A stretch of 64,000 bases of DNA from Uranotaenia lowii (Eukaryota > Arthropoda > Insecta > Diptera > Culicidae), in assembly GCF_029784155.1 (NCBI RefSeq), contig NC_073692.1:418186352-418250351 (forward strand), in the 5' to 3' direction. Positions 26,101 to 38,472 of this stretch are shown piece by piece. The notes beneath the pieces were generated by a model that searched no databases, was not told the DNA's origin, and saw only the letters and a program-made list of their open reading frames with translations. The position numbers and the translations under genes were made by a program. Within the stretch, counting starts at the first letter, position 1. Each line of letters begins with the position of its first letter.

Positions 26101-29100
26101 TTTGTCATTTTTGTCATTTTTGTCATTTTTGTCATTTTTGTCATTTTTGTCATTTTTGTCATTTTTGTCATTTTTGTCATTTTTGTCATTTTGTCATTTT
26201 TGTCATTTTTGTCATTTTTGTCATTTTTGTCATTTTTGTCATTTTTGTCATTTTTGTCATTTTTGTCATTTTTGTCATTTTTGTCATTTTTGTCATTTTT
26301 GTCATTTTTGTCATTTTTGTCATTTTTGTCATTTTTGTCATTTTTGTCATTTTTGTCATTTTTTGTCATTTTTGTCATTTTTGTCATTTTTGTCATTTTG
26401 TCATTTTTGTCATTTTTGTCATTTTTTGTCATTTTTGTCATTTTTGTCATTTTTGTCATTTTTGTCATTTTTGTCATTTTTGTCATTTTTGTCATTTTGT
26501 CATTTTTGTCATTTTTGTCATTTTTGTCATTTTTGTCATTTTTGTCATTTTTGTCATTTTTGTCATTTTTGTCATTTTTGTCATTTTTGTCATTTTTGTC
26601 ATTTTTGTCATTTTTGTCATTTTTGTCATTTTTGTCATTTTTGTCATTTTTGTCATTTTGTCATTTTTGTCATTTTTTGTCATTTTTGTCATTTTTGTCA
26701 TTTTGTCATTTTGTCATTTTTGTCATTTTTGTCATTTTTGTCATTTTTGTCATTTTTGTCATTTTTGTCATTTTTGTCATTTTTGTCATTTTGTCATTTT
26801 GTCATTTTTGTCATTTTTGTCATTTTTGTCATTTTTGTCATTTTTGTCATTTTTGTCATTTTTGTCATTTTTGTCATTTTTGTCATTTTTGTCATTTTGT
26901 CATTTTTGTCATTTTTGTCATTTTTGTCATTTTGTCATTTTGTCATTTTTGTCATTTTTGTCATTTTTGTCATTTTTGTCATTTTTGTCATTTTGTCATT
27001 TTTGTCATTTTTGTCATTTTTGTCATTTTTGTCATTTTTGTCATTTTTGTCATTTTTGTCATTTTTGTCATTTTGTCATTTTTGTCATTTTTGTCATTTT
27101 TGTCATTTTTGTCATTTTTGTCATTTTTGTCATTTTTGTCATTTTTGTCATTTTTGTCATTTTTGTCATTTTTGTCATTTTTGTCATTTTTGTCATTTTT
27201 GTCATTTTTGTCATTTTTGTCATTTTTGTCATTTTTGTCATTTTTGTCATTTTTGTCATTTTTGTCATTTTTGTCATTTTTGTCATTTTTGTCATTTTTG
27301 TCATTTTTGTCATTTTTGTCATTTTTGTCATTTTTGTCATTTTTGTCATTTTTGTCATTTTTGTCATTTTTGTCATTTTTGTCATTTTTGTCATTTTTGT
27401 CATTTTTGTCATTTTTGTCATTTTTGTCATTTTGTCATTTTTGTCATTTTTGTCATTTTTGTCATTTTTGTCATTTTTGTCATTTTTGTCATTTTGTCAT
27501 TTTTGTCATTTTTGTCATTTTTGTCATTTTTGTCATTTTTGTCATTTTTGTCATTTTTGTCATTTTTGTCATTTTTGTCTTTTTGTCATTTTTGTCATTT
27601 TTGTCATTTTTGTCATTTTTGTCATTTTTGTCATTTTTGTCATTTTTGTCATTTTTGTCATTTTTGTCATTTTTGTCATTTTTGTCATTTTTGTCATTTT
27701 TGTCATTTTGTCATTTTTGTCATTTTTGTCATTTTTGTCATTTTTGTCATTTTTGTCATTTTTGTCATTTTTGTCATTTTTGTCATTTTTGTCATTTTTG
27801 TCATTTTTGTCATTTTTGTCATTTTTGTCATTTTTGTCATTTTTGTCATTTTGTCATTTTTGTCATTTTTGTCATTTTTGTCATTTTTGTCATTTTTGTC
27901 ATTTTTGTCATTTTTGTCATTTTTGTCATTTTGTCATTTTGTCATTTTTGTCATTTTTGTCATTTTGTCATTTTTGTCATTTTTGTCATTTTTGTCATTT
28001 TTGTCATTTTTGTCATTTTTGTCATTTTTGTCATTTTTGTCATTTTTGTCATTTTGTCATTTTTGTCATTTTGTCATTTTTGTCATTTTTGTCATTTTTG
28101 TCATTTTTGTCATTTTTGTCATTTTTGTCATTTTTGTCATTTTTGTCATTTTTTGTCATTTTTGTCATTTTTGTCATTTTTGTCATTTTTGTCATTTTTG
28201 TCATTTTTGTCATTTTGTCATTTTTGTCATTTTGTCATTTTTGTCATTTTTGTCATTTTTGTCATTTTTGTCATTTTTGTCATTTTTGTCATTTTTGTCA
28301 TTTTTGTCATTTTGTCATTTTTGTCATTTTTGTCATTTTTGTCATTTTTGTCATTTTTGTCATTTTTGTCATTTTTGTCATTTTTGTCATTTTGTCATTT
28401 TTGTCATTTTTGTCATTTTTGTCATTTTTGTCATTTTTGTCATTTTTGTCATTTTTGTCATTTTTGTCATTTTTGTCATTTTGTCATTTTTGTCATTTTT
28501 GTCATTTTTGTCATTTTTGTCATTTTTGTCATTTTTGTCATTTTTGTCATTTTTGTCATTTTTGTCATTTTGTCATTTTTGTCATTTTTGTCATTTTTGT
28601 CATTTTTGTCATTTTTGTCATTTTTGTCATTTTTGTCATTTTTGTCATTTTTGTCATTTTTGTCATTTTTGTCATTTTTGTCATTTTTGTCATTTTTGTC
28701 ATTTTGTCATTTTTGTCATTTTTGTCATTTTTGTCATTTTGTCATTTTTGTCATTTTTGTCATTTTTGTCATTTTTGTCATTTTTGTCATTTTTGTCATT
28801 TTTGTCATTTTTGTCATTTTTGTCATTTTTGTCATTTTTGTCATTTTTGTCATTTTTGTCATTTTGTCATTTTTGTCATTTTTGTCATTTTGTCATTTTT
28901 GTCATTTTTGTCATTTTTGTCATTTTTGTCATTTTTGTCATTTTTGTCATTTTGTCATTTTTGTCATTTTTGTCATTTTTGTCATTTTTGTCATTTTTGT
29001 CATTTTTGTCATTTTTGTCATTTTTGTCATTTTTTGTCATTTTTGTCATTTTTGTCATTTTTGTCATTTTTGTCATTTTGTCATTTTTGTCATTTTTGTC

Positions 29101-32100
29101 ATTTTTGTCATTTTTGTCATTTTTGTCATTTTTGTCATTTTTGTCATTTTTGTCATTTTTGTCATTTTTGTCATTTTTGTCATTTTTGTCATTTTTGTCA
29201 TTTTTGTCATTTTTGTCATTTTTGTCATTTTTGTCATTTTGTCATTTTTGTCATTTTTGTCATTTTGTCATTTTTGTCATTTTTGTCATTTTTGTCATTT
29301 TTGTCATTTTTGTCATTTTTGTCATTTTTGTCATTTTTGTCATTTTTGTCATTTTTGTCATTTTTGTCATTTTTGTCATTTTTGTCATTTTTGTCATTTT
29401 TGTCATTTTTGTCATTTTTGTCATTTTTGTCATTTTTGTCATTTTTGTCATTTTTGTCATTTTTGTCATTTTTGTCATTTTTGTCATTTTTGTCATTTTT
29501 GTCATTTTTGTCATTTTTGTCATTTTTGTCATTTTTGTCATTTTTGTCATTTTTGTCATTTTTGTCATTTTGTCATTTTTGTCATTTTTGTCATTTTTGT
29601 CATTTTTGTCATTTTTGTCATTTTTGTCATTTTTGTCATTTTTGTCATTTTTGTCATTTTTGTCTTTTGTCATTTTTGTCATTTTTGTCATTTTTGTCAT
29701 TTTTGTCATTTTTGTCATTTTTGTCATTTTTGTCATTTTTGTCATTTTTGTCATTTTTGTCATTTTTGTCATTTTTGTCATTTTTGTCATTTTTGTCATT
29801 TTTGTCATTTTTGTCATTTTTGTCATTTTTGTCATTTTTGTCATTTTTGTCATTTTTGTCATTTTTGTCATTTTTGTCATTTTTGTCATTTTTGTCATTT
29901 TTGTCATTTTGTCATTTTTGTCATTTTTGTCATTTTTGTCATTTTTGTCATTTTTGTCATTTTGTCATTTTTGTCATTTTTGTCATTTTTGTCATTTTTG
30001 TCATTTTGTCATTTTTGTCATTTTTGTCATTTTTGTCATTTTTGTCATTTTTGTCATTTTTGTCATTTTTGTCATTTTTGTCATTTTTGTCATTTTTGTC
30101 ATTTTTGTCATTTTGTCATTTTTGTCATTTTTGTCATTTTGTCATTTTTGTCATTTTTGTCATTTTTGTCATTTTTGTCATTTTTGTCATTTTTGTCATT
30201 TTTGTCATTTTTGTCATTTTTGTCATTTTTGTCATTTTTGTCATTTTGTCATTTTTGTCATTTTTGTCATTTTGTCATTTTTGTCATTTTTGTCATTTTT
30301 GTCATTTTTGTCATTTTTGTCATTTTTGTCATTTTTGTCATTTTTGTCATTTTTGTCATTTTTGTCATTTTTGTCATTTTTGTCATTTTTGTCATTTTTG
30401 TCATTTTTGTCATTTTTGTCATTTTTGTCATTTTTGTCATTTTTGTCATTTTTGTCATTTTTGTCATTTTTGTCATTTTTGTCATTTTTGTCATTTTTGT
30501 CATTTTTGTCATTTTTGTCATTTTTGTCATTTTTGTCATTTTTGTCATTTTTGTCATTTTTGTCATTTTTGTCATTTTTGTCATTTTTGTCATTTTTGTC
30601 ATTTTTGTCATTTTTGTCATTTTTGTCATTTTGTCATTTTTGTCATTTTTGTCATTTTTGTCATTTTGTCATTTTTGTCATTTTTGTCATTTTTGTCATT
30701 TTTGTCATTTTTGTCATTTTTGTCATTTTTGTCATTTTTGTCATTTTTGTCATTTTTGTCATTTTTGTCATTTTTGTCATTTTTGTCATTTTGTCATTTT
30801 TGTCATTTTTGTCATTTTTGTCATTTTTGTCATTTTTGTCATTTTTGTCATTTTTGTCATTTTTGTCATTTTTGTCATTTTTGTCATTTTTGTCATTTTT
30901 GTCATTTTTGTCATTTTTGTCATTTTTGTCATTTTTGTCATTTTTGTCATTTTTGTCATTTTTGTCATTTTTGTCATTTTTGTCATTTTTGTCATTTTTG
31001 TCATTTTTGTCATTTTTGTCATTTTTGTCATTTTTGTCATTTTTGTCATTTTTGTCATTTTTGTCATTTTTGTCATTTTTGTCATTTTTGTCATTTTTGT
31101 CATTTTTGTCATTTTTGTCATTTTTGTCATTTTTGTCATTTTTGTCATTTTTGTCATTTTTGTCATTTTTGTCATTTTTGTCATTTTTGTCATTTTTGTC
31201 ATTTTTGTCATTTTTGTCATTTTTGTCATTTTTGTCATTTTTGTCATTTTTGTCATTTTTGTCATTTTTGTCATTTTTGTCATTTTTGTCATTTTTGTCA
31301 TTTTTGTCATTTTTGTCATTTTTGTCATTTTTGTCATTTTTGTCATTTTTGTCATTTTTGTCATTTTTGTCATTTTTGTCATTTTTGTCATTTTTGTCAT
31401 TTTTGTCATTTTTGTCATTTTTGTCATTTTTGTCATTTTTGTCATTTTTGTCATTTTTGTCATTTTTGTCATTTTTGTCATTTTTGTCATTTTTGTCATT
31501 TTTGTCATTTTTGTCATTTTTGTCATTTTTGTCATTTTTGTCATTTTTGTCATTTTTGTCATTTTTGTCATTTTTGTCATTTTTGTCATTTTTGTCATTT
31601 TTGTCATTTTTGTCATTTTTGTCATTTTTGTCATTTTTGTCATTTTTGTCATTTTTGTCATTTTTGTCATTTTTGTCATTTTTGTCATTTTTGTCATTTT
31701 TGTCATTTTTGTCATTTTTGTCATTTTTGTCATTTTTGTCATTTTTGTCATTTTTGTCATTTTTGTCATTTTTGTCATTTTTGTCATTTTTGTCATTTTT
31801 GTCATTTTTGTCATTTTTGTCATTTTTGTCATTTTTGTCATTTTTGTCATTTTTGTCATTTTTGTCATTTTTGTCATTTTTGTCATTTTTGTCATTTTTG
31901 TCATTTTTGTCATTTTTGTCATTTTTGTCATTTTTGTCATTTTTGTCATTTTTGTCATTTTTGTCATTTTTGTCATTTTTGTCATTTTTGTCATTTTTGT
32001 CATTTTTGTCATTTTTGTCATTTTTGTCATTTTTGTCATTTTTGTCATTTTTGTCATTTTTGTCATTTTTGTCATTTTTGTCATTTTTGTCATTTTTGTC

Positions 32101-33595
32101 ATTTTTGTCATTTTTGTCATTTTTGTCATTTTTGTCATTTTTGTCATTTTTGTCATTTTTGTCATTTTTGTCATTTTTGTCATTTTTGTCATTTTTGTCA
32201 TTTTTGTCATTTTTGTCATTTTTGTCATTTTTGTCATTTTTGTCATTTTTGTCATTTTTGTCATTTTTGTCATTTTTGTCATTTTTGTCATTTTTGTCAT
32301 TTTTGTCATTTTTGTCATTTTTGTCATTTTTGTCATTTTTGTCATTTTTGTCATTTTTGTCATTTTTGTCATTTTTGTCATTTTTGTCATTTTTGTCATT
32401 TTTGTCATTTTTGTCATTTTTGTCATTTTTGTCATTTTTGTCATTTTTGTCATTTTTGTCATTTTTGTCATTTTTGTCATTTTTGTCATTTTTGTCATTT
32501 TTGTCATTTTTGTCATTTTTGTCATTTTTGTCATTTTTGTCATTTTTGTCATTTTTGTCATTTTTGTCATTTTTGTCATTTTTGTCATTTTTGTCATTTT
32601 TGTCATTTTTGTCATTTTTGTCATTTTTGTCATTTTTGTCATTTTTGTCATTTTTGTCATTTTTGTCATTTTTGTCATTTTTGTCATTTTTGTCATTTTT
32701 GTCATTTTTGTCATTTTTGTCATTTTTGTCATTTTTGTCATTTTTGTCATTTTTGTCATTTTTGTCATTTTTGTCATTTTTGTCATTTTTGTCATTTTTG
32801 TCATTTTTGTCATTTTTGTCATTTTTGTCATTTTTGTCATTTTTGTCATTTTTGTCATTTTTGTCATTTTTGTCATTTTTGTCATTTTTGTCATTTTTGT
32901 CATTTTTGTCATTTTTGTCATTTTTGTCATTTTTGTCATTTTTGTCATTTTTGTCATTTTTGTCATTTTTGTCATTTTTGTCATTTTTGTCATTTTTGTC
33001 ATTTTTGTCATTTTTGTCATTTTTGTCATTTTTGTCATTTTTGTCATTTTTGTCATTTTTGTCATTTTTGTCATTTTTGTCATTTTTGTCATTTTTGTCA
33101 TTTTTGTCATTTTTGTCATTTTTGTCATTTTTGTCATTTTTGTCATTTTTGTCATTTTTGTCATTTTTGTCATTTTTGTCATTTTTGTCATTTTTGTCAT
33201 TTTTGTCATTTTTGTCATTTTTGTCATTTTTGTCATTTTTGTCATTTTTGTCATTTTTGTCATTTTTGTCATTTTTGTCATTTTTGTCATTTTTGTCATT
33301 TTTGTCATTTTTGTCATTTTTGTCATTTTTGTCATTTTTGTCATTTTTGTCATTTTTGTCATTTTTGTCATTTTTGTCATTTTTGTCATTTTTGTCATTT
33401 TTGTCATTTTTGTCATTTTTGTCATTTTTGTCATTTTTGTCATTTTTGTCATTTTTGTCATTTTTGTCATTTTTGTCATTTTTGTCATTTTTGTCATTTT
33501 TGTCATTTTTGTCATTTTTGTCATTTTTGTCATTTTTGTCATTTTTGTCATTTTTGTCATTTTTGCCATTTTTGTCATTTTTATCATTTTTGTCA
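8184..33595. repeat. Giant 9-bp satellite array (TTTTTGTCA)n
   Basis: The plus strand is an almost pure head-to-tail array of TTTTTGTCA, about 24.9 kb of visible sequence or roughly 2,770 units, with no foreign insertion. The longest perfect run is 418 identical units (10628-14392). Base-substitution variants are largely confined to the margins: TTTTTATCA, TTTTTGTAA, TTTTTGCCA and a TTTATGTTA-like unit at 8225-9190, and TTTTTGCCA and TTTTTATCA at 33564-33590. Units with four or six T instead of five are rare at the sides and common around the internal gap. A 9-bp unit holds three codons, so all plus frames and two minus frames stay open. The resulting long ORFs, such as repeated Met-Thr-Lys on the minus strand, are not genes. 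There is no conserved flanking sequence to suggest an origin, and true length is unknown because of the gap. Confidence 0.97.
22519..23018. other. Assembly gap of exactly 500 N inside the satellite
   Basis: 500 consecutive N, a conventional scaffolding filler length rather than a measured size. The array has the same orientation on both sides, so the join is plausible, but neither the missing length nor the adjacency is proven by the sequence. Confidence 0.95.
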
Positions 33596-34818
33596 AATCT
33601 AATTTCTCCGCAGATTTTTTTTATAAGAGGCAGTGATTTGACTTCATAACTGAAGTTCTTTTTTGTGTGTTCATCTGCCCATCAGCATTTTTTTCGTTTT
33701 CAATAAACATGCCTATTTTCTTCCCGATCCCTTTCATTATGGTAAAAAAAATTAATTAATAGGTAATTTCCCAACAGGTTTTGCCATTCCTGTTACACTA
33801 AACATAGCAATTTGTCGAACGTTAAAACGATGTCAACAGGAGCCGCTTAAACTTTGCTTTTTCGCTGGTCCCGCTGACATTATTGGCGGAGAAACCATAG
33901 GCATGTGTCGATTTTCACAAGTTAGAACGTGATCCTGCTGCTTCTCAAGTTCGTCATTACCCCCAGGGGAAAACTTCCCGCAAGTAACTCAGTATACAAA
34001 GAAAAGCCAAAGAGGCCAAAAGAGAGCAAAACGAAAGCAAGGCGAAGGAAAAACAACGACCTAACAATAATCACCGGCGATTAGTCACGCTTCTTCGGGG
34101 ACATGGCTCGGAAAAGCGGTGTCCATAAATTGCAAACTTTGGATCCCCTTCCCATGGGGAAGGGAGGATTGCTCTCTTCTACTTTTTTTCACGAAAGAAA
34201 CTTCCACACGTCATGAAGAGGATTATGACTTGTTGTTGTTGGGTAGTTGGGTTCGATTTTCGAGGACTTCGACGTTCTTTCCACTTACCGATTGTTTTTC
34301 CTTCGCTGATCGAAGAGGGTCAGCAATTGTTTTTTTTCTCCATCGAACGACGGGCAACGACTACAAATTGTTGCTTTTCGGAAAAGCGCTGCACCACACT
34401 TCGGGGGAAAAATATGACCATAAACTTGCTGGCTTGCCTGTTTGCGCCGTTTGCCAGTGTGCCAGTTGGTGTGTGGGCGTGAATATTCCGGGATGGTCGT
34501 AAAATTTGAATTATGACTGCGGAGATTGGGTCAATATTGCATTGCCAGTTCTAGGGTAGCTAAAGTGCCCGGGACGAGTTTAAACTGAAAACAACAATTT
34601 GGGCCAAGTTGCTCTTTAACCAAATGTCAGCTCTGTAGGCTATATTCGAATCATTGTTCATGGTTTTCCGTTCGATTCTATGCGTCTATGAAAAATAAAT
34701 TAACTTATTCACAGGACTGGAATAAAAAAGATATAGAAAACACCAGAAAAAAGAATAAAATGATGTCAGGTACAATGATTCAACTTCAAAATCAGTGAGT
34801 GGTGATTGTGAATTCAAC
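33596..34818. other. Non-coding flank of the satellite, nothing recognised
   Basis: The array stops cleanly at TTTTTGTCA and unique sequence follows. An AATAAA occurs near 33703 but no transcript is implied. Two overlapping ORFs at 34119-34502 have low-complexity, Ser/Phe/Cys-rich translations with no domain and look spurious. Confidence 0.5.
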
Positions 34819-35005
34819 TACAGTGGTTTTTCGATTTTATCTCAGTTGGATTTTTTCAAAACTTGTTTAATCTTCGCTCGATTTTATTACAGTTATTGTT
34901 TCTCTTTTAACACGCATTTTTATAAATCATTCAGAAAGCAATTATGGTATAAGCATTCAGCTCTGTTTAAATCATCGCTTAAGAGAAAAACAAAAAAAAA
35001 CTGTA
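34819..35005. mobile_element. Short pogo-like MITE copy, related to 50321-51458
   Basis: The left end TACAGTGGTTTTTCGATTTT matches the terminus of the larger element at 50321, and the subterminal CGCTCGATTTTAT block is shared too. A decayed right end, AAAAACTGTA-like, closes at about 35005. The copy would be about 187 bp. The right boundary is uncertain. Confidence 0.45.
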
Positions 35006-35755
35006 AAAATGTGTCTCAACAAACAACTTGTAAAAGCTATCGTTGTTTTCGCTGGTCCTTTTCTTATTGCTCCCAACGGGATTCATGGGAGCTTCTATTG
35101 GATTCGTAGGTATCTATGGATTTTTTTTCGCTCTTCTACCACCCACCCCTTAAATGATCGGAAGCCACACAACTCTGGGAACACAAATATTGTCATCGGC
35201 TGGATCGTCGCCAGTTGGTGCCGATTATCTTCGATGATAAACATTGTTTTTTTCCCTCCCTTCTGAGCTACTAAATCTACTAGGACTATAGACCAGTTCC
35301 TTTTAAACCGAGAGGATACAAAAAAAAAACGGCAGAGATTGGACTGAAACAACAACAAAAAAGTCCTCCCATTATGAACGGGCCGGACAATATTTCTTGT
35401 TTTTCTTTCCCTGTCTCTCATCCGAGTGCTGGAGATGGTTCATTTTGTAACGGAAGGAAACACGCATAAATATTCTGGCAAGCAATATCCGATCGAGAGA
35501 AAAAAAAAACAATATACTATATAAGAAAAACAAGAGTCAATGGTGTTTTTTCTCCCTTTTGTCTTGTAAAGTTTGATGAAGAATGACTCTTGGTCTCCAA
35601 TCCCAAACGACGAAAGCTAGCGAGCGTATGAAAGGACATTTTCTGCACACCCACTCGTGGATCATCTATGGTGAATTTCATTGCAGTCAGTGGTGCTCAT
35701 TTGTTTTGAGCCAAAATAAGCGTAGTGTTTGAAATTTGGATTTTTTTAAAAACCC
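35006..35755. other. Non-coding, nothing recognised
   Basis: A-rich runs and unique sequence. The ORFs at 35009-35266 and 35095-35421 lie on opposite strands over the same bases and have no domain support. Confidence 0.5.
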
Positions 35756-35949
35756 AATGAGGAACTACATCGCCGGTGTCATCGAAGGGTGCTAGAAGTC
35801 GAGAATCGGGAGCGTAAGTGGAGATGGATTAAGCACACGCTGCGAAGAGCTTTGCAGAGAGGCACTTGAATGGAACCAAGAGGGACATCGAAGGAAAGGC
35901 AGGGCCAGAAATTCGTGGCGGCGAAGCCTAGCCGCAGAAGTACGAATTC
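35756..35949 (+). pseudogene. LINE reverse-transcriptase C-terminal scrap (RTE-like)
   Basis: Reading from 35756 gives NEELHRRCHRR, then ENRERKWRWIKHTLRR, and after a one-base frameshift near 35850 EALEWNQEGHRRKGRPRNSW followed by RRSLAAEV. This is the conserved tail seen downstream of the reverse-transcriptase domain in RTE-like and related endonuclease/RT LINEs of insects (pattern RKWRWIGHTLR, then EALEWNPQG, then GRP.NTWRR). Only about 65 codons survive. Nothing upstream matches the catalytic domain, so it is a 5'-truncated, frameshifted fragment with no function. Clade assignment is by remembered motif and is less certain than the LINE call. Confidence 0.75.
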
Positions 35950-36502
35950 TTTCTTAAGGTGATAACAAGTTTACATTCGAAGTTTATATGATAAAAATCA
36001 TATATTTATTCTATTTAACCTGTTATTTTAGGATAGCGGCATTTTACAAACATGATAGGGGCATACAGATACACCCTCTTATTCCACTTTCCAATCATTA
36101 TGAAATCATCATAAAAGCTCAAATTTGTTTTGCTTCTAAGGTTCATTTGAATAAGAAGCAAAAATCACCCAACTTTTTGTTTTGAGCTTCTTTACGTATA
36201 ATTTTTAAAAGTCAAAATATTACATCAAAAGTTATCAAAACTTTGTATGAATTTTTAAATTTTTTTGAGTTGGTTTATTCAAAAAAATTTTTCTTGCCTT
36301 ATGTTCAAAGCGTATTACCCTTAAAATGCATTTATTAGAAATGTTGTCTTGTCAGCCATTTCGTCAAACGGCCGTAGGGTCATTTAACCCGATAGGCCCA
36401 TTTTAGAAACCTCTCTCCTACACAGTCAGTCAGGGGAGAGATAATGGTAGGTGAATGACACTGGAGGACAAAACAATTTGACCGAAAGTCTGTGTCGAGG
36501 TA
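35950..36502. other. AT-rich spacer, nothing recognised
   Basis: Mostly AT-rich. The last 150 bases look less AT-rich and may be upstream LINE sequence too decayed to read. Confidence 0.45.
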
Positions 36503-38230
36503 TTGAAGTGGGAACTTGTCGTGAAAACCCACATACACTATTTTTATTGGTGGGCTGAGAAAATCACGAATTTGCCAGCTGTCTTCGCGCTAGGCGAAAC
36601 ATGCAGAGAGCACGAACTCAAACGAAGAGAGACGAGCGTAGGCCGCATTTCAAAAAATGCGAGAAGAAACCTCTGCAAGGCAATTAAAGAGAGTGAAAAG
36701 GCATGTTTAAGGAAACTTTGTCTTGAAGCCCCGAAGACCGATCATGGAGTGATACCTACAGGATAGTCATGGCAAAAAACTGAAGCGCTAGCGCACCACT
36801 TGAAATATGCCCAAACAAACTGAGGGAAATAACGAGAGAGATGTTCCCTCATCACAATATCAAACGCTGGCCGCATGTCCCGTACGACTGGGATACGAGC
36901 GAGGAGGAGTTATTACCGTTGGAAGAACTGCGCGACATCGCCAAATCCCTTCAGCTGGAAAAGGCTCCGGTTCCAGATGATATCCCGAACATTGCAGTTA
37001 AGGGCGAGATTAGATATGGAATTTCCCGAAATGTTCCGATCGTCACTGCAAATTTGTCTTGAGAAAAGGATGTTTCTAGAGGTTTGGAAACGGCAGAAGC
37101 TGGGTCTGCTGCATAAACCAGGAAAGCCATTGGAGAACCCATCTCGGCATACAGGCCAATATGCCTACTGGATACGGTTGGAAAGGTTCTGGAAAAGGTT
37201 ATCTTGAATCGGCTTTCGAAAGGGGCGATGCACAGTCGACGTCATTCGAACTGTCATCGAAATGGCTGATAAAGCTAGACTCAATAAGAGAAGAGGGGAT
37301 CGTTTTAATGCGATAGTAACATTGGACGTGCGCAACGCCTTTAATAGTGTCAGCTGAGCAGCGATTGCATCTTCGCTTATGAAATTGAGGATACCGAAAT
37401 ATCTCTGCAAATTAGTGGAAAGCTATTTCGAGAACCGTAAGCTACAATACATGATGAGCGAAGGATGTCAGGAAATGGATGTTACAGCTGGAGTACGCAA
37501 GGGTTGTTACTGAGCCCGGTCCTTTGGAATATTACGTACGGTGAGGTGCTGACGTTGAGCCTGCCAGGTGGAGTAAAATTGGTTGGTTTTCGTGGACGAC
37601 ATCGTGCTACTAGCGACGGGTTACTAAACAGAAATTGTCTAGCTAACAGCTTCAGAGGCTGAAGACAGAGGCGGTAGAGAGCTGGATGCACTCCAAGAGT
37701 TTGCAGTTGGATCACCACAAAACCGAGATGGTCCTGATATCAATCATGATTTCACGCAAACAGGCAGGATTACAGTTGGATGATGCACTATCGAATCAAA
37801 GTGCGAGCATAAATATTTGGGTGTGATGATTGACGACCGGCTCAGCTTTAAAAACCTTGTTGCAAGAAGACGGCAACAGCAACGGTCACACTCACGAGTA
37901 TAATGGCAAACAACTCGGGATCCAAAGTAGTCAGTGGAGGAAAAGTTTATCGTGTGGTTTCGTCAATTCTTCGGTATTGAGAGGCGGCCTGGAAATCTGA
38001 TCTAAACATCCAGTGTAACGAGCAGAAGGCGAATGAATTTGCGGGTCATCAGTGCAAACAGCACCGTTTCGTCGGAGCTGCATGCGTTGTAGCGAGTGTC
38101 ATGCCCATCTCGGTGTGTTGGTGGAGGATTCCTATTGCTGCGAAAATAGAGGGATCCAAAACGTGAGACCGTGGTTGGTGCCTCAATAGCAACACTATTG
38201 TGAGAGCAGGAGAAATCCCAATACACACAA
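36503..38230 (+). pseudogene. R1-clade LINE ORF2 remnant (reverse transcriptase)
   Basis: The order of motifs is that of an R1-clade ORF2 from the linker to the end of the RT. YFYWWAEKI and KNARRNLCKAIKESEKACLR lie at 36539-36720. FPHHNIKRWPHVPY and EKAPVPDDIP follow at 36841-36990, then WKRQKLGLLHKPGKPL near 37080-37130. LDVRNAFNSVS is at 37322-37354. The catalytic F-V-D-D box is at 37589-37600 (FADD is usual in R1), and YLGVMIDDRLSF is at 37813-37848. LRVISA at 38039 leads into the thumb and C-terminal part. The copy is dead: TGA replaces the Trp after NSVS (37355-37357), and frame changes occur near 37060, between 37480 and 37590, after 37615 and in the 38060-38150 stretch. The endonuclease domain and the C-terminal CCHC region are absent here. 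A similar C-terminus occurs at 40786, but nothing shows that it belongs to this copy. Confidence 0.85.
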
Positions 38231-38472
38231 CTGCAGTTTATTTTTTTCCTCCTCTTCCTACCGCAGTAGGCAAATAAACAACACGAAACGATATTGTTTC
38301 TTCTTCTTTTTTTTTGTTGGAAAGAACCAAACCAACTGAGTAGCTTAGCGCTGCTCCCCTACACCAGACCTATGTAAATTATCGAAAATTCTTTCCATAC
38401 GCTCAGTGCTGCTCCCTTCTGAGAAGGGGTATCATAACAGGCGACTAAAATAGCTTGTACACCCTCCATGGG
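38231..38472. other. Spacer with two related 20-bp blocks
   Basis: Sequence after the R1 remnant, possibly its 3' untranslated part. The words GCGCTGCTCCCCTAC (near 38349) and GTGCTGCTCCCTTCT (near 38406) are related. The stretch ends in the target duplication of the next element. Confidence 0.4.

Noticed and set aside
8184..33595. Telomere repeat or CRISPR array
   Set aside because: The unit is not the insect TTAGG repeat, the array is interstitial with unique DNA on both sides, and there are no spacers.
8161..33649. Giant plus-strand ORFs of more than 8,000 codons, and minus-strand Met-Thr-Lys ORFs
   Set aside because: They are the nine-base satellite read in frame. The length is a multiple of three and the unit has no stop in five frames. 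There is no domain, no normal codon use and a 500-N gap inside.
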